A stretch of 64,000 nt of DNA from Chytridium lagenaria (Eukaryota; Chytridiomycota; Chytridiomycetes; Chytridiales; Chytridiaceae): positions 62,001 through 126,000 of the forward strand of contig JAHLKC010000019.1 in the NCBI GenBank assembly GCA_025449115.1. The letters run 5' to 3'. Of this stretch, positions 47,382 through 58,346 are shown one piece after another. The notes beneath the pieces were generated by a model. That model saw only the letters and a program-made list of their open reading frames with translations. It searched no databases and had not been told where the DNA came from. The translations under genes were made by a program, and so were the position numbers. Position 1 is the first letter of the stretch. Each line of letters starts with the position of its first letter.

Positions 47382-50165
47382 ATGTCTTCCTTCGCCCCTA
47401 CCATGAACAGCGACGGCACCCCAACCCAAATCGCCGCCATCGTACGTTGTCGTAAAATCAAGGAAGCCAAACTCAAAGCCGCCTTTGGTCTCTCCAAACT
47501 CGCCGACGATGAAGGTAAAAAAATAATAATAATCTGACGCCCTCCGTTTTTCAATCCAACACGCAAAATATCTCACCCTCCCCGCACTTGCCATAGCCAC
47601 GATCCATAACGCTAATCTCGAGGAACAACTCCACCTTGAACGTCTCCAACTGACTCAACAGACATCATCGGATCACCGTGCGTTGAACGAAGCCAAGGAT
47701 TTAGAGATTGCAGGGACGCGAAAACGTCAACTCGCGGCGCTCGTCGACAAGTTGTCTGGGATCAAAGAACTTCTTCGATTTCAAGATGAAGAACGTGAAC
47801 GTGATATATCGGCGAAGCAGAGACACGACAAAAGAGTAAAGCGTTTCAGATTAGGTTGGCGAGGCTTGAGAAGAAGCAGATTGCGGAAAGGTATGTGCAT
47901 TGTGGGGCGGCGAACACATAGAATCGTACTTATATATTATTTTTGGTTGGGGGTTAAATAGGAATGAATTGATATTGGCGCAGAGGAGGTTGGAGTCGAC
48001 GGTCACGCAGATCAATATGACGATGGTGAAATCGATGAAAGATAAACAGGCTGCGCGGTTAAAGCAGAAGGAGAATGAGATTCTGGCGCAACAGAATTCA
48101 ATGAAACAGCAAAAAGGTACTTTTATTTTATTCCATATAAATATCTAACCCACAAAAATCATCCAGAGCTCGAAAACCTCCGTGAACTCCAAGTCTGCAA
48201 CTCCGTCAACTCACTCAGGTACTCAACCCCCGCTTCGTTTCGATGTTGAACTAGTTTAGAAAAACGATTTCGATATGAGCGCTGCAGAAGAAATCGAGGA
48301 ACTGATGGCACAATCCCGTCAAGAGGAGTTTGAGTTGAACAGAAAACAGATGGCGGAGGATCGCGCTGCAGAAGATGATCTTGAGAAACAAAAGATTGCG
48401 ATTTCGAAAAACATGTTGTTGGAGAGTCAGAGGGTGGCGCGGACTCAGGTGTTGAGACAGCAGAAGAAACAGGAGAAGTTGACGGCGAAAGCGAATCGGG
48501 TGGCCGCGAAAGGACGGGAAAGGGTAAACTTGATTTTTTTTTTTTTTTTTTCCCCGCGGTTTTTTTTTTTCTAAAATGTCTGTGTACGTAGGCTATTATT
48601 ATGGAGAACCCTATTATTCGAGGGGAGATGGAGAGTGATAGCCTGGCTCAAGATAGTTTTAGTGAGGGGATGGAGTCTTCTTTGGGGTCTCGCTCCAATT
48701 CTATGCATGATACGTCATCTATTTACGATGGGGTCAGCGAGGCGAGTGGTGGGGACGTTGGGGAGGTTGTAGAGGAAACTCAAGACACTGTAGCTGGGAG
48801 CAACGCGGCACTCGCGATAGAGAACGCGCAGCGCAACAAAGTGACGGACTCAAGGGTTGTGAGAGTGAACAGGAGAAGGAGTTGAACCGACTTTTAGAAT
48901 CTGGTAAGCACTTTAACGGATGATGAGGAAGATGGGGATTGGTCTTTAACGTCATGTTGATAGGACGCGAACGGTTATCGGTTTTACGTCAACACCATCA
49001 AAAGACGCTCAAGAATTTGAGATCTCATCATCGCAGCTTGATATCGCAGAAGCAGCGTGAACATCGTCGTAAACTCGCGGACTTGCTCAAGGAACATGAG
49101 GAGGAGATTCAGGCGCTCAAAGCTGAGCATGTGGGAAGCATGGAAGGTAGGGCGCTACTATTAAGCCAAAAAGATGAAGCACAATACTAATAACGTGGAT
49201 AGAACTCATCAACCATCAACTTGAAAAGGGGTCAGTGCTGAGAGACACGGAGAGTTCTCAGAAACTTTTGGGAATGATGCTTCCAGCGCATGTGCTTGAG
49301 GATATGGAGAATGGAATCACGCCGCAACCAAAGAGTTTTGACATGGTCACCATCTTTTTCACTGGTGAGTCCTTTGCTTGTCTTTGAAGATAATCACGCC
49401 CTAACCTTCTTTCATCTAAAAGATATCCCTCAATTCAAATCACTCGCAAGCACCATCAGTTCCATTGATCTCCTCACCTTCCTCAACACCGTCTACGCAA
49501 GGTTCGACAGCATCATTCAAGAATACCCTGACCTTTACAAGGTAAAGAAAAAAAGGAAACCGCTACACGTTGACTAATGGAAATAGGTTGAGAATGTCGC
49601 TGACACTTATATGGTCGCGGCAGGCCTCACCAACCACGCCGGTGAACATTCCGAGAAAGAGGTGTCGGCTGCAACGATCGCCGTAGCGGAATGCACACAA
49701 AAGCTGTTAAAGAGTTTCCAGGAGATTGACTTTGAGAGTTTTGGATTGACGGAGGAAGTTCATCTTCGTGTTGGTGTTCACACTGGTCCGTCCTTGCGGT
49801 GAGGCTTCTTTTTTTTTTTTTTTTTTTTTTTTTTGGGGGGGGGGGGGGGAGGGGGGACGTCCTCCTTTGAATTATATAATCTAACGACGCTTGATTTAGG
49901 GGATCATTGGGACAAAGATGGGGAGGTATTGCTTGTTTGGGGATACCGTCAACACGGCGAGTCGGATGTGTACGACGACGTTGGAAGGAAAGATTCAGGT
50001 ATCACCTGCTACCTACAAGATTCTTCAGGCGAATGATGCAAAGATTGAGTTTGAGGAACGGTCGGATGTGCAAGTAAAGGTATGGTTTGACCGTTTTTGG
50101 TATGTGCGATAGTAATGTCTGTGTTAAAGGGGAAGGGACGCATGACCACATATTTGATAAAGTGA
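47382..50165 (+). CDS. Coiled-coil soluble guanylyl cyclase, tandem copy 3
   Basis: Third member of the array. The start at 47382 gives MSSFAPTMNSDG, then CRKIKEAKLKAAFGLSKLAD. The coiled coil closely follows copy 2 (HHRSLISQKQREHRRKLADL, LLGMMLPAHVLEDMENGI). The catalytic parts are FFTDIPQFKSLASTISS, VENVADTYMVAAGLTNHAG, VHLRVGVHTG, MGRYCLFGDTVNTASRM and GKGRMTTYLIK at the end, so the Glu, both Asp, Cys, Asn and Arg are intact. Frame breaks occur near 47825, near 48211 (one A missing) and near 49788 (one C missing before the splice donor). The intron at about 49801-49899 holds a long T then G homopolymer. Closer to copy 2 than to copy 1 in the aligned blocks, by eye. Confidence 0.83.
49809..49858. 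repeat. Long T(n)G(n) homopolymer tract in an intron
   Basis: A run of about 25 T is followed directly by about 14 G, an A and more G. It lies in the intron just after the HTGP exon of cyclase copy 3. Runs of this length are hard to sequence, and their exact length is doubtful. Confidence 0.8.
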
Positions 50166-50422
50166 AGACGGGTAAGAATTGATAAAGAAAGTTGCTGTTA
50201 TGCGCCGGAAAAAAATATATACCACAACCCCGCAGAAGTGTAATAATGAAAACAAGTTGTTTAATAATAGTCGACTCGACTTGTTATATTGACTGAGCAA
50301 AAAAGAGGTTTACAAAACTAGAAAAGAAAGACAATAAAACTGTAGGCCAAGTACATACAACTAAAAGAAAAACAATAGGGTACTTGAAAGCATACAGGAG
50401 GGAAGGGTTCTTTTTACAATAT

Positions 50423-51314
50423 TTACGCAGAGGCCAGTTCAAGCTGATTCTCACGCGACGTGAGCGGAACGTAACGAGCCCTGAACTCGGTCTTTTTATG
50501 AATGTTTCCATCCTCGTCTTTGTAAATGACCATCATTTCTTGGGTTTCAGTGCCGACGGGGAGAACGAGACGGCCGCCAGGCTTTAATTGTTCAATGAGT
50601 GCGTCGGGGATGGTGGGGGCTGCGGCGCCAACGTGGATGCTATTTTCATAATATGATTAGGTAAAGGAATGGAACGACGGAGGATGTAGAGAGTCAACCT
50701 ATGCCTGTTTGCGGCGAGTGACCGTAGACGTCTCTGTGAATCCATATAAAGAGAAATCACTCACCAGTCAAATGGTCCATCTTCAGGACTTCCAAGCCTT
50801 CCATCGGCAGCCATGATCTTTAGACTTCCTTCCTCAACCAACTCGGGACAGTCTTTAGCAACGTTGGCTTGGGAGAATGCAACGAGTTCCGGGATATGCT
50901 CGACGCCGACCGCCTTTCCACCGTTCCCACGAACCATATAAGCCATAGCAGCAACAAGGTACCCACTCCCGCTCCCAACATCCAAAACCTTACATCCCTA
51001 TTCGAACAAAAAAAAAAGTCAGATTCTGCGCAGAGATGGTTGAAAGCTTATAAAAGAAACTCACAGGTTTCAAGTTGTCCCACAAGAACTCCAAACACAC
51101 TGCATGCATGTGAGGAGCCGAGATGGTGGCTCCGTATCCGATGGAAAGGGGGTGATCGCCGTAAGGGTTTTTTACCCTCGACTCTAAGAGTGTAGTTGGC
51201 GCGATCAAGTTTAAGCATGGCTTCGGAAACATTGTCGTGTTTGATGAGGCCAGAGACGGTGCGGAGGTTGGTGATGAGCTCCAGGTTGGATGTGCCGGTT
51301 GCTGAAGGAGGCAT
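50423..51314 (-). CDS. Protein-L-isoaspartate O-methyltransferase
   Basis: Uses S-adenosylmethionine to methylate isoaspartyl residues and start repair of aged proteins in the cytosol. Three exons (51065-51314, 50765-50997, 50423-50639). Landmarks: [40 protein letters not shown], the SAM-binding [65 protein letters not shown], and a C-terminal [17 protein letters not shown] single-base break lies near 51165-51185, at a run of T (A on the coding strand), between RANYTL and VKNPYGDHP. The ATG at 51314 gives [14 protein letters not shown], the usual family length. Confidence 0.93.
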
Positions 51315-53403
51315 GGTTTGTTGTTTGTTGTTTTGAGATTGAGTAACAAAGTGAATGTGTTGCTGTGATGCGGGGATAGAAGAGAGATGGAGGCTTCTTT
51401 TTTTTATCTCGTTGTAGACAGTGCTTGGTTGGCCTTGAAGGTAACGCTGAGGAGGGTCTAGGTAAAATACTCCACGAACTACAGCAAAAAAGAAACGTCA
51501 AGAGAAGGGCCACAAAACTTTTTGAACGGGACTCTTGTTTGTGTCCCAGATGAACATGATGAACATGGGAATGGGATGACAACCCTTTTTGCAAAAGATA
51601 CAAATTGTCTCAAAAAGGAAATATGTAATAGTATTAAATTTTGGACTTCATCTTTCCTCACTTCTTTCTAATTTAATAATAATAGTAATATATAATAATA
51701 ATAATAAAGGCTTGGGTTCTCATGAGTTTCATTTCCGTTTCATTTAATATGTGATTCAGGGTATTATTATTTAAAGATGTAAAAAGAAAAGTCTATGAAC
51801 TATGTTTTCGTGGGGGGGTGTATCGATGAACATGCATGTAGAATGAATAATGAGTAAATGATGGAGCATATACTCTACATAGGTACGTCATATGTATGTA
51901 TAATTAAATACATTCTGTACTCTGTAGCTTGTCATTGATTATTTATTTCTTTGAATGGCTCTACATATTATGTACAAAGTATTTATTATATTCATGCATG
52001 TTGAGTATGTGGTAAATAGTCTATGAGTTAGTTAGTTATTGATGCATTGCATACATATTGCATTGCATGCACAGAGAAATACAAGGGATGGATGTTCAAC
52101 CAACAGCAACAACAACAACAACAACAAGACATACTTACATATCAACTATCAATATCAACTATCAATATCAATGAAGAGTAAAAAGTAATTTAGTATTCAT
52201 TAAATACTTTTATTATTGATCAGACCCTCGTTTGTCTCAAAGAGCATGCATTTAAATACTATTTATATTATGTATTTACAGTGTTTGTTTAATAATGTTA
52301 TTATGTAGTAATTTTATTTGTTATTATGTATTTACATCTTTGGCTTTTAGATGTTTAAATATATAATAAAGGAGAACATAACCACGTCATTGTTACTCTA
52401 TTGTTTGAATTGTCATTGTCATTACAATTCATTTGGATCGGAGTTTTAAAATAGACATGGATTGTACTACTGCACCGTCAATGACAAGTATGACAAGGAA
52501 TATCATTGGACGGCTGAATATTATTGATTTATTTATATAATTCACATTTATTGGTGGCAACTTGCCTTAATTACAATACTGAATGCTCACCATTCATGAG
52601 AAAGAGTAATAAAATAATATTTATAAATAATTTAATGGGGGTTGAGGTTTTAAAACAGTCTCAAACACACACACTCAATAAATGATGATGATGATGACGG
52701 TGGTGGCGTGTGTCGGACCCCAATAATAATAATAATGTATTCAATAAATGTAATATATAATAAGTGTAATAATAACTAAAAAAGTGTAATAAATAAAATA
52801 ATAATAGTAATAAAAAAGTCAGCCTCGTCTCCATTTGCCCATTCACAATAACAAAGTAAATAAATAAATATATTAATATAAATACCTAATAGTGTATTTA
52901 CCAGTGATGAATATATAATATTAATACCCTATAGTTATATATCATGTAGTCAGAAACAAGCCCAAAACAAAAAGGAAAACAGGAGGTTATTATTTATTAT
53001 TCACAGGAGGGAACTTTCTTTCTAAACACAATGTACTACCTTACCTTCTATTTCACTTGTTTATTATTATATACTTTTCAAGGCAAATAACATTTCATTC
53101 ATTATTGGAATCTGTGCACCTTCTACCTATTACCAGATACGTCTACTACCAACCTGCAACAGACAGCCGCCTTGCTTGCTGCCTTGCTGCTGCTTCTAGC
53201 TGCTCCTGCATCAGCATCAACGCATTCACACACACACAAGTGTCTCTTGACTCTTTGGGCAGTTGCTGCTGGACCTGCAAGATACCACCTTGGCATTCAT
53301 TCCCTTTGCATTGAATGCACGCACACAAACAGACCATCAGCCATTTCACTTTCCAAACCTCTCTTCAAATCAATTTCAGAGTAGATAGTCTGCCCTTCAC
53401 ATC
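51315..53403. other. AT-rich intergenic desert with microsatellites
   Basis: About 2.1 kb without a gene. It is strongly AT-rich, with CAA repeats (about 52101-52128), an imperfect tandem of a TATCAACTATCAA unit (about 52139-52173), ATG/ATC triplet runs (about 52682-52698), many AAT/TAA/ATA runs (51668-51710, 52721-52815) and a CA run near 53228-53238. It separates the divergent PCMT gene from the Ser/Pro-rich gene, so it may hold a long promoter. Confidence 0.6.
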
Positions 53404-54855
53404 ATGTTCTCGTCAAGAAAGGAAACCATTTCACTTCATCCCCCTTCATTAATCACTGACATGCCTGTGCTGGCCACCATGTCTCCCTCACCCCCAAAGT
53501 CCTCATCCGCCATGAACGCATCCCATTCAAATCCTTCAACATGGCTCACCAACCTGGCAACAAAGGCCCGCAAACTTGCATGCAAATCCGCCATCGATAC
53601 CAGCTGCGCCACCAGCTCACATCAGCAACCACCACAAGAACCTACCGCCACCACGGCCAAGGCGAGCAGCCGTCGGAGTCATGCATCCAAACTTCTTCCC
53701 ATCGCTATTCCCGTACAGAGAGCAGAGCTTTTCCCCAAAAGAGCTTCGGCGACCTCTCTGCATTCGCCTACAGCCTGGTCTCATGCATTCCCTGCATCAG
53801 ACTCTGCTAAACCCGCAGAATCACGCAAATCCATGGCACTCAGCGAACGAAGCGTGTCCACGTCCAACTCGGACCAAGACAACTTGGAGACGCCAACCCA
53901 GGAGACTGTCTGCGCCTTCTCGGACAAACTCACCGCTCGTCAGTTTGCCAGTCTCACACGCATGGATGTGCAACTCTGGGATGATGAGGAAGAAGAGGAG
54001 GACTCGGCTGTTCTTGCACCACCTCCTCCTCTTACAGATGACACGACTCTATGCTCCTCTTCCCAAATGGATTCGGATACCGAGTCCTGCACATCATTGA
54101 TGGAGACCTTGTCCACAAGTCTCTCTTCCTCCATGCCGTCCACTACCTCCAACTCCACCGTCAGCAGTGCCACCAGCTCCATTTCTTCCACCTGTTCCCG
54201 TGGCTCCGGTCCCCGTCTCGACATGTCCATCTTTATCCCACCTTCCTCATCTCCATCCACTCATTCCCCTCAACTCTTTACAGGGAGTCTCCCACGTAGA
54301 GTCTCATCCACAGACGCCCCACTTCCATCCTCCCCTGTCCCCTTTATCCGTTCCCACGTTCGCACACCCTCCGCTCCCAACTTTCCCATCTCCCCTCAAC
54401 CACCCGTCCAATCAAGCCCAAACCTCTCCCCAGCTGTTCTCCTAGCAAACTGGAAACCCCTCGCCCTCACCCCCGCAACCTCCTCGAGTGCTGGTCACTC
54501 CCACATTGCATTAGGCATCAACACCTCCATCGCATCACTAGCCTCCCCATCCACCTCGTTCACAGACTCCCCACTCCGTCGCGCTTCAGCATCCTCCCTC
54601 CGCTCCTTCCCTCACCTCGACCCCCGTCACCACTTACACACCTCCCCTCCTCAACCTCCCTCTCCTCAACCTCAACCTCCTCCTCCTCTTCCTCCATATC
54701 TCCAACCTCCCCGCCACCACGTCAACTCGGCGGCTCCTTGGACCGCGTCACAACCATCACGAAAAAGGGTCGTTTCACCGTCGTCAAGGAACCCTCTTCT
54801 CACTATTACTCGCATGTGCGAAGAGTCTCTGTGTCGGTTGCGTCCCGCTTTCTGA
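53404..54855 (+). CDS. Ser/Pro-rich disordered protein, unknown function
   Basis: A single long frame of up to 483 residues, very rich in Ser, Pro and Thr, with clusters of SSP/SP sites suited to proline-directed kinases, an acidic patch (DDEEEEEDSAVL) and a proline run (PPPPLPPYLQPP). Near the end another frame offers GGSLDRVTTITKKGRFTVVK, a KGRFTVVKE-type ending seen in fungal signalling proteins, so a one-base break near 54725 is suspected and the true C-terminus may differ. No membrane segment and no catalytic motif. The preceding 300 bases are C/T-rich, like an expressed gene's leader. Probably a regulatory or scaffold protein. Confidence 0.5.
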   Translation: MFSSRKETISLHPPSLITDMPVLATMSPSPPKSSSAMNASHSNPSTWLTNLATKARKLACKSAIDTSCATSSHQQPPQEPTATTAKASSRRSHASKLLPIAIPVQRAELFPKRASATSLHSPTAWSHAFPASDSAKPAESRKSMALSERSVSTSNSDQDNLETPTQETVCAFSDKLTARQFASLTRMDVQLWDDEEEEEDSAVLAPPPPLTDDTTLCSSSQMDSDTESCTSLMETLSTSLSSSMPSTTSNSTVSSATSSISSTCSRGSGPRLDMSIFIPPSSSPSTHSPQLFTGSLPRRVSSTDAPLPSSPVPFIRSHVRTPSAPNFPISPQPPVQSSPNLSPAVLLANWKPLALTPATSSSAGHSHIALGINTSIASLASPSTSFTDSPLRRASASSLRSFPHLDPRHHLHTSPPQPPSPQPQPPPPLPPYLQPPRHHVNSAAPWTASQPSRKRVVSPSSRNPLLTITRMCEESLCRLRPAF

Positions 54856-56011
54856 GAATGAGGATATCGCAGCCGCGTTGTCGCTGAACCAAAGAGCCGG
54901 TTTGTCATTGAGAAGGCGAGGGCGGATACTTGTGATAGTGGTGTGGATATGGCCTGAAAAAAGTGTCGGCTGTGCTTCAAAGACGGGCGGGGAGGTGTTT
55001 GGGTTTGTTTGGGTGGCGTTATGCATTTTTTTGTTTTATCGTCTTCTCATACCACATGTTTGTTCTTTTTGCACTTCATACCTTTGTTTGAACAAAAGTT
55101 TTACAACCCTCCTACATGGTTTTTTTTTCCGTCTTTTTTTTTTTTTTTTTTTTAAGCACGCTCTTTCACTTTTTTTTCGATCTGTTCAAAAAACATGGGC
55201 TGGTTTCCCGGTTTTTTTGTTCAGTTCTGCACGTCATGCTTGCATGGTTGGGTTGTTTTTGTTTTTTTCTTTTTACATCTTAAAATGTTCATATGGAGCT
55301 GGTTTCTTCCGTTTGTGACGCTTATAATCATTGTATAAACAAAGATTCTTTTTGTACACGTCCTTTAATTAGTGCTCTTTATTTTCGTTATGTTTTTTGC
55401 AGTTCTGGTGTTTGGTCAGCTCTATACGTCCGACCTAGTTTATTTCTTTTTACATCTTAAAATGTTCCAATGGCGGGCTGGTTTCTTCCGTTTGTGACGC
55501 TTATAATCATTGTATAAACAACTATTTTTTTACACGTTAATGTTCTACTTTTTGATCATGTTTTTGTAAAGGACTTCATAATATATCCAGCATCGTTACT
55601 TATTCGTAACTTCTTTCTTACAATTGTCCTTTCTGCATTATCGACCCAAACACAAACAAGCTGCTAGAGGTGCTTTGACATGATGAAGCGGAAGGTTTCA
55701 CTTTGTTACAGAATCAAGCGGTAAACCGTAAACAAACCCCTCTTCATCCCCCATGTCTTGAAACCCCTTTAATAAATTGTCAACCCTATCATTGACAAAC
55801 CTGGTCCAGACCTTTGGACATTCTTCTGTCAAGGCTTGGAGTAAGGAACTTGTAGGATGAAGTTTACCATACTGCGGGCGGGAAACACCCTCTAAAGTCC
55901 CGTAAAACCTTAGCCTCACATGTATAATATAAACAGCAGTCCCGATTTCCCTGCTCAAACCCATTTTCTCTTGCATACCTTTCGACGCTTCACGACGGTA
56001 TTCGGAATTCA
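54856..56011. other. Intergenic, T-rich, with a dispersed direct repeat
   Basis: About 1.15 kb between same-strand genes. It is T-rich, with a long T run near 55127-55153, and carries two copies of an approximately 80-base repeat (listed separately). No coding sequence was recognised, although minus-strand frames exist near 55700-56177, opposite the GH16 start. Confidence 0.5.
55265..55523 (+). repeat. Direct repeat, two ~80-bp copies 177 bp apart
   Basis: The block starting ctttttacatcttaaaatgt at 55269 recurs at 55446. Both copies continue through ggtttcttccgtttgtgacg and cttataatcattgtataaac with few differences. The copies end near 55345 and 55523. The repeat lies in the likely 3' UTR or downstream flank of the Ser/Pro-rich gene. 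Confidence 0.85.
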
Positions 56012-57827
56012 ATGATGTCGGGTCAACGCAAGACTTACCCACTACTTGAGCGCTCAATAATAGCGATGATGGTGTTGACGGCGATCTTGTTGGTAGCAGC
56101 TTTACAATTGGTTTCTGCGGACCCTGGAGACCAGTGTGGCGCCGTTGACGGATTAAAGCCGTGCAACTCATCCGCATTCCCTTGCTGCTCGACCTATGGG
56201 TAACATCTTCATCACTCTCTTCATCATCTCACCAACATCACAATTAACAGCTACTGCGGTTCAGGCTCCCAATTCTGCGGTACATATATAAGCCCGTATT
56301 TTCAAGTCTAACCAAAGACTTCAGGCCACGGCTGCAACAACGAAGGTTCATTTGAATCCACCAACTCCTGTTGGTCAACCCGCGCCAACTACTCTTCCCA
56401 AACCAAATGCGTATCAGGTCGATACGATTTCACAGACACCACTTGGATCCTCCCTGTCACCCAATGGGATGGGACGACGGATCACGCGGATTTCACTTAC
56501 TATGGTCATCCACGTTCCCTTGTGTTTGGGGAAGGGGAGAATGGGAAAGGGATTTCGTTGATTCTGACACCACCTGCTGATCGGTTTCCTGCGGCTGGTG
56601 GAGGGGGTATGCATGGGAATTATACTATGGATGGAGTGACGACTGGGGATGTGGTGTTGACGTCGACGACGTATTTGGATTATGGAAAGTTTTCGGCGAG
56701 GGTGAGAGCGGGGTTGGGGAATGGGGTTGTGACGAGTTTGATTTCGGTAGGTCTTTTTTTTCTTATGTAAGGTTATTTTATTTACGTCTCAACTCTTGCA
56801 AAGTTAAGAGCTGACATTACCCACTTTCCAATTGTTGTTTTTTTTACGTCTCAACTGTTGCAAAGTGAGAAGCTGTGATTGCCCTCTTTTCAGAAGTCGT
56901 GCGCAAAAAAAGCAAAACTGCATCATTAACACTTCCATGACAGATGTCTGATGATCACGACGAGATTGACTGGGAATGGACAAAGGGAGATGGGATTGTG
57001 CAGTCCAACACTTTCTCCAAGGGGCGATTCTTTTCGCAGGTTCAAAACTATAACGTGCAGCCAGACTCGGGTGTAGCGTTTCATGATTACGGTGTGATCT
57101 GGCTTCCTGATCGTGTTGAGTGGTATGTCAATGATAACCTTGTCAGAACGTACTATAAGAATCAGACGGATCGGTTCCCTGTTAGCCGTTCGACTGTGCA
57201 GATTTCAATTTGGTATGTGGGGGGGTGATTGCTTTTTTTTTTTTTATGGGGGGGTGTCTGATGGTGTTTGTTTGTAGGAATGGAGGTGATTCCAAGGAAC
57301 GTGGGACTTCTGGATGGGCTGGCGGTGAGTGAATTTTCCTAAAATATGATCCATGTTTTTTCATATCTTATTTATTTTCTTTTTACACAGGTCCCATCGA
57401 TTGGGAACGCACCTTTCGTGAAAACCGTCAAATCAACGCCACTTTTGACTGGGTCATGATCCAGTGCCTTGACGACCTTGATAAACCCGAGCCTACCGGT
57501 CCTCCCGCCCGAAGCCCCGGAAGGACCAAACCTGCATTGGCTCCGGTTCCCAGCACCTCCATCGAGTCCACTGCGGCTACGGCTTCGCCAACAGAGGTTT
57601 CCCCCGAGACGCGTGGTGTGGATGCAGAAGTGACTGCCTCTGCTTCGACTTTTACGATTGCGAATGCACAGACGGTGACGGTTGCGCAGTTTACGGGGGT
57701 GTCGGCAAAGGCGACGGGGTTAGGGGTGGCTGCTGGTGCTGCTGGATGGGATGCGAGGAAGATTTGTTTGGGGATTGTGGCGTGGACGGTTGCTGTTGGG
57801 CTTGCTGGGGCTATATTGATCGCGTGA
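56012..57827 (+). CDS. CRH-type GH16 chitin-glucan transglycosylase with chitin-binding module
   Basis: Cross-links chitin to beta-glucan in the cell wall. Six exons (56012-56199, 56251-56279, 56325-56746, 56942-57212, 57278-57324, 57391-57827), clean throughout. An N-terminal signal segment (IIAMMVLTAILLVAALQLVSA) is followed by a cysteine-rich CBM18-like module (CGAVDGLKPCNSSAFPCCST, YCGSGSQFCGHGC). The GH16 domain contains DYGKFSARVRAG and the catalytic DEIDWEW (E-x-D-x-E), then FHDYGVIWLPDRVEWYVND and a C-terminal acceptor region. The tail is Ser/Thr-rich and ends in a hydrophobic run (ICLGIVAWTVAVGLAGAILI), a likely GPI-anchor signal. This matches yeast Crh1/Utr2 layout. The first intron after the signal region splits the chitin-binding module. 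Confidence 0.92.
56781..56890 (+). repeat. Two-copy tandem repeat inside a GH16 intron
   Basis: Within the intron 56747-56941, a block of about 42 bases beginning tttacgtctcaact occurs at 56781 and again at 56843 (period 62), with matching ttgcaaagt and gctg parts. It enlarges the intron well beyond the usual length here. Confidence 0.7.
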
Positions 57828-58346
57828 GGAGATTTCGGGGTTGATTTTTATACGCATTCTTTTGTTTTTTACTTTTCCCTTTTTTATTGTTTTTAAGCGA
57901 GATGTATATGTCTCCGCATGCTGTTTACGTTACCTGACTTTTCCCTGCCTTGCAAATGGAGTCCACATTACGACTCGCTTGATTGACATATTTTTGCATG
58001 TCATATACCGTTCTTTTTCTACATATCCTTTCTTCATTTCTTCTTTACTTTTTTGTGGGTAGCTGTATGGCTTACTTTCCTTACTCCCGTTGGGTTTATT
58101 ATGGCCCTATGAATCTTTGCTTTTTCGTGTTTTTTTTTTTTATATTCGTCGTTTTTTGTATTCGCCGTTTTTTACATACTGGTTAGGTCAATAATGAGAA
58201 CTGCTTTTAAAAAGTAAATCGTGCGTATCTATTTATGTAGATAGTAACTTTTTACCACGACTAGTGGACATATTAGAGAGGTTGATTTTTGATCTAACAA
58301 AGAAAACTTTCTCTAAACACATCAAAGAACGAAAACAAAACAAGAA
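57828..58346. other. Intergenic, T-rich
   Basis: About 520 bases of mostly T-rich sequence after the GH16 stop. Hydrophobic open frames here are an effect of the T content, not genes. Confidence 0.5.

Noticed and set aside
40206..50165. Possibility that the array encodes adenylyl cyclases or rhodopsin-cyclases
   Set aside because: The Glu and Cys substrate residues indicate GTP, and no seven-helix region is present upstream of any copy.
51315..53403. A transposon or CRISPR-like array in the AT-rich desert
   Set aside because: Repeats are short microsatellites; no terminal repeats, transposase or regularly spaced units are present.
55698..56177. A long minus-strand frame opposite the GH16 start
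   Set aside because: It overlaps the signal peptide and chitin-binding exons of a well-supported gene and has no family likeness of its own.
57841..58186. Hydrophobic open frames that look like membrane proteins
   Set aside because: Caused by T-rich intergenic sequence after the GH16 gene; no other gene signals.
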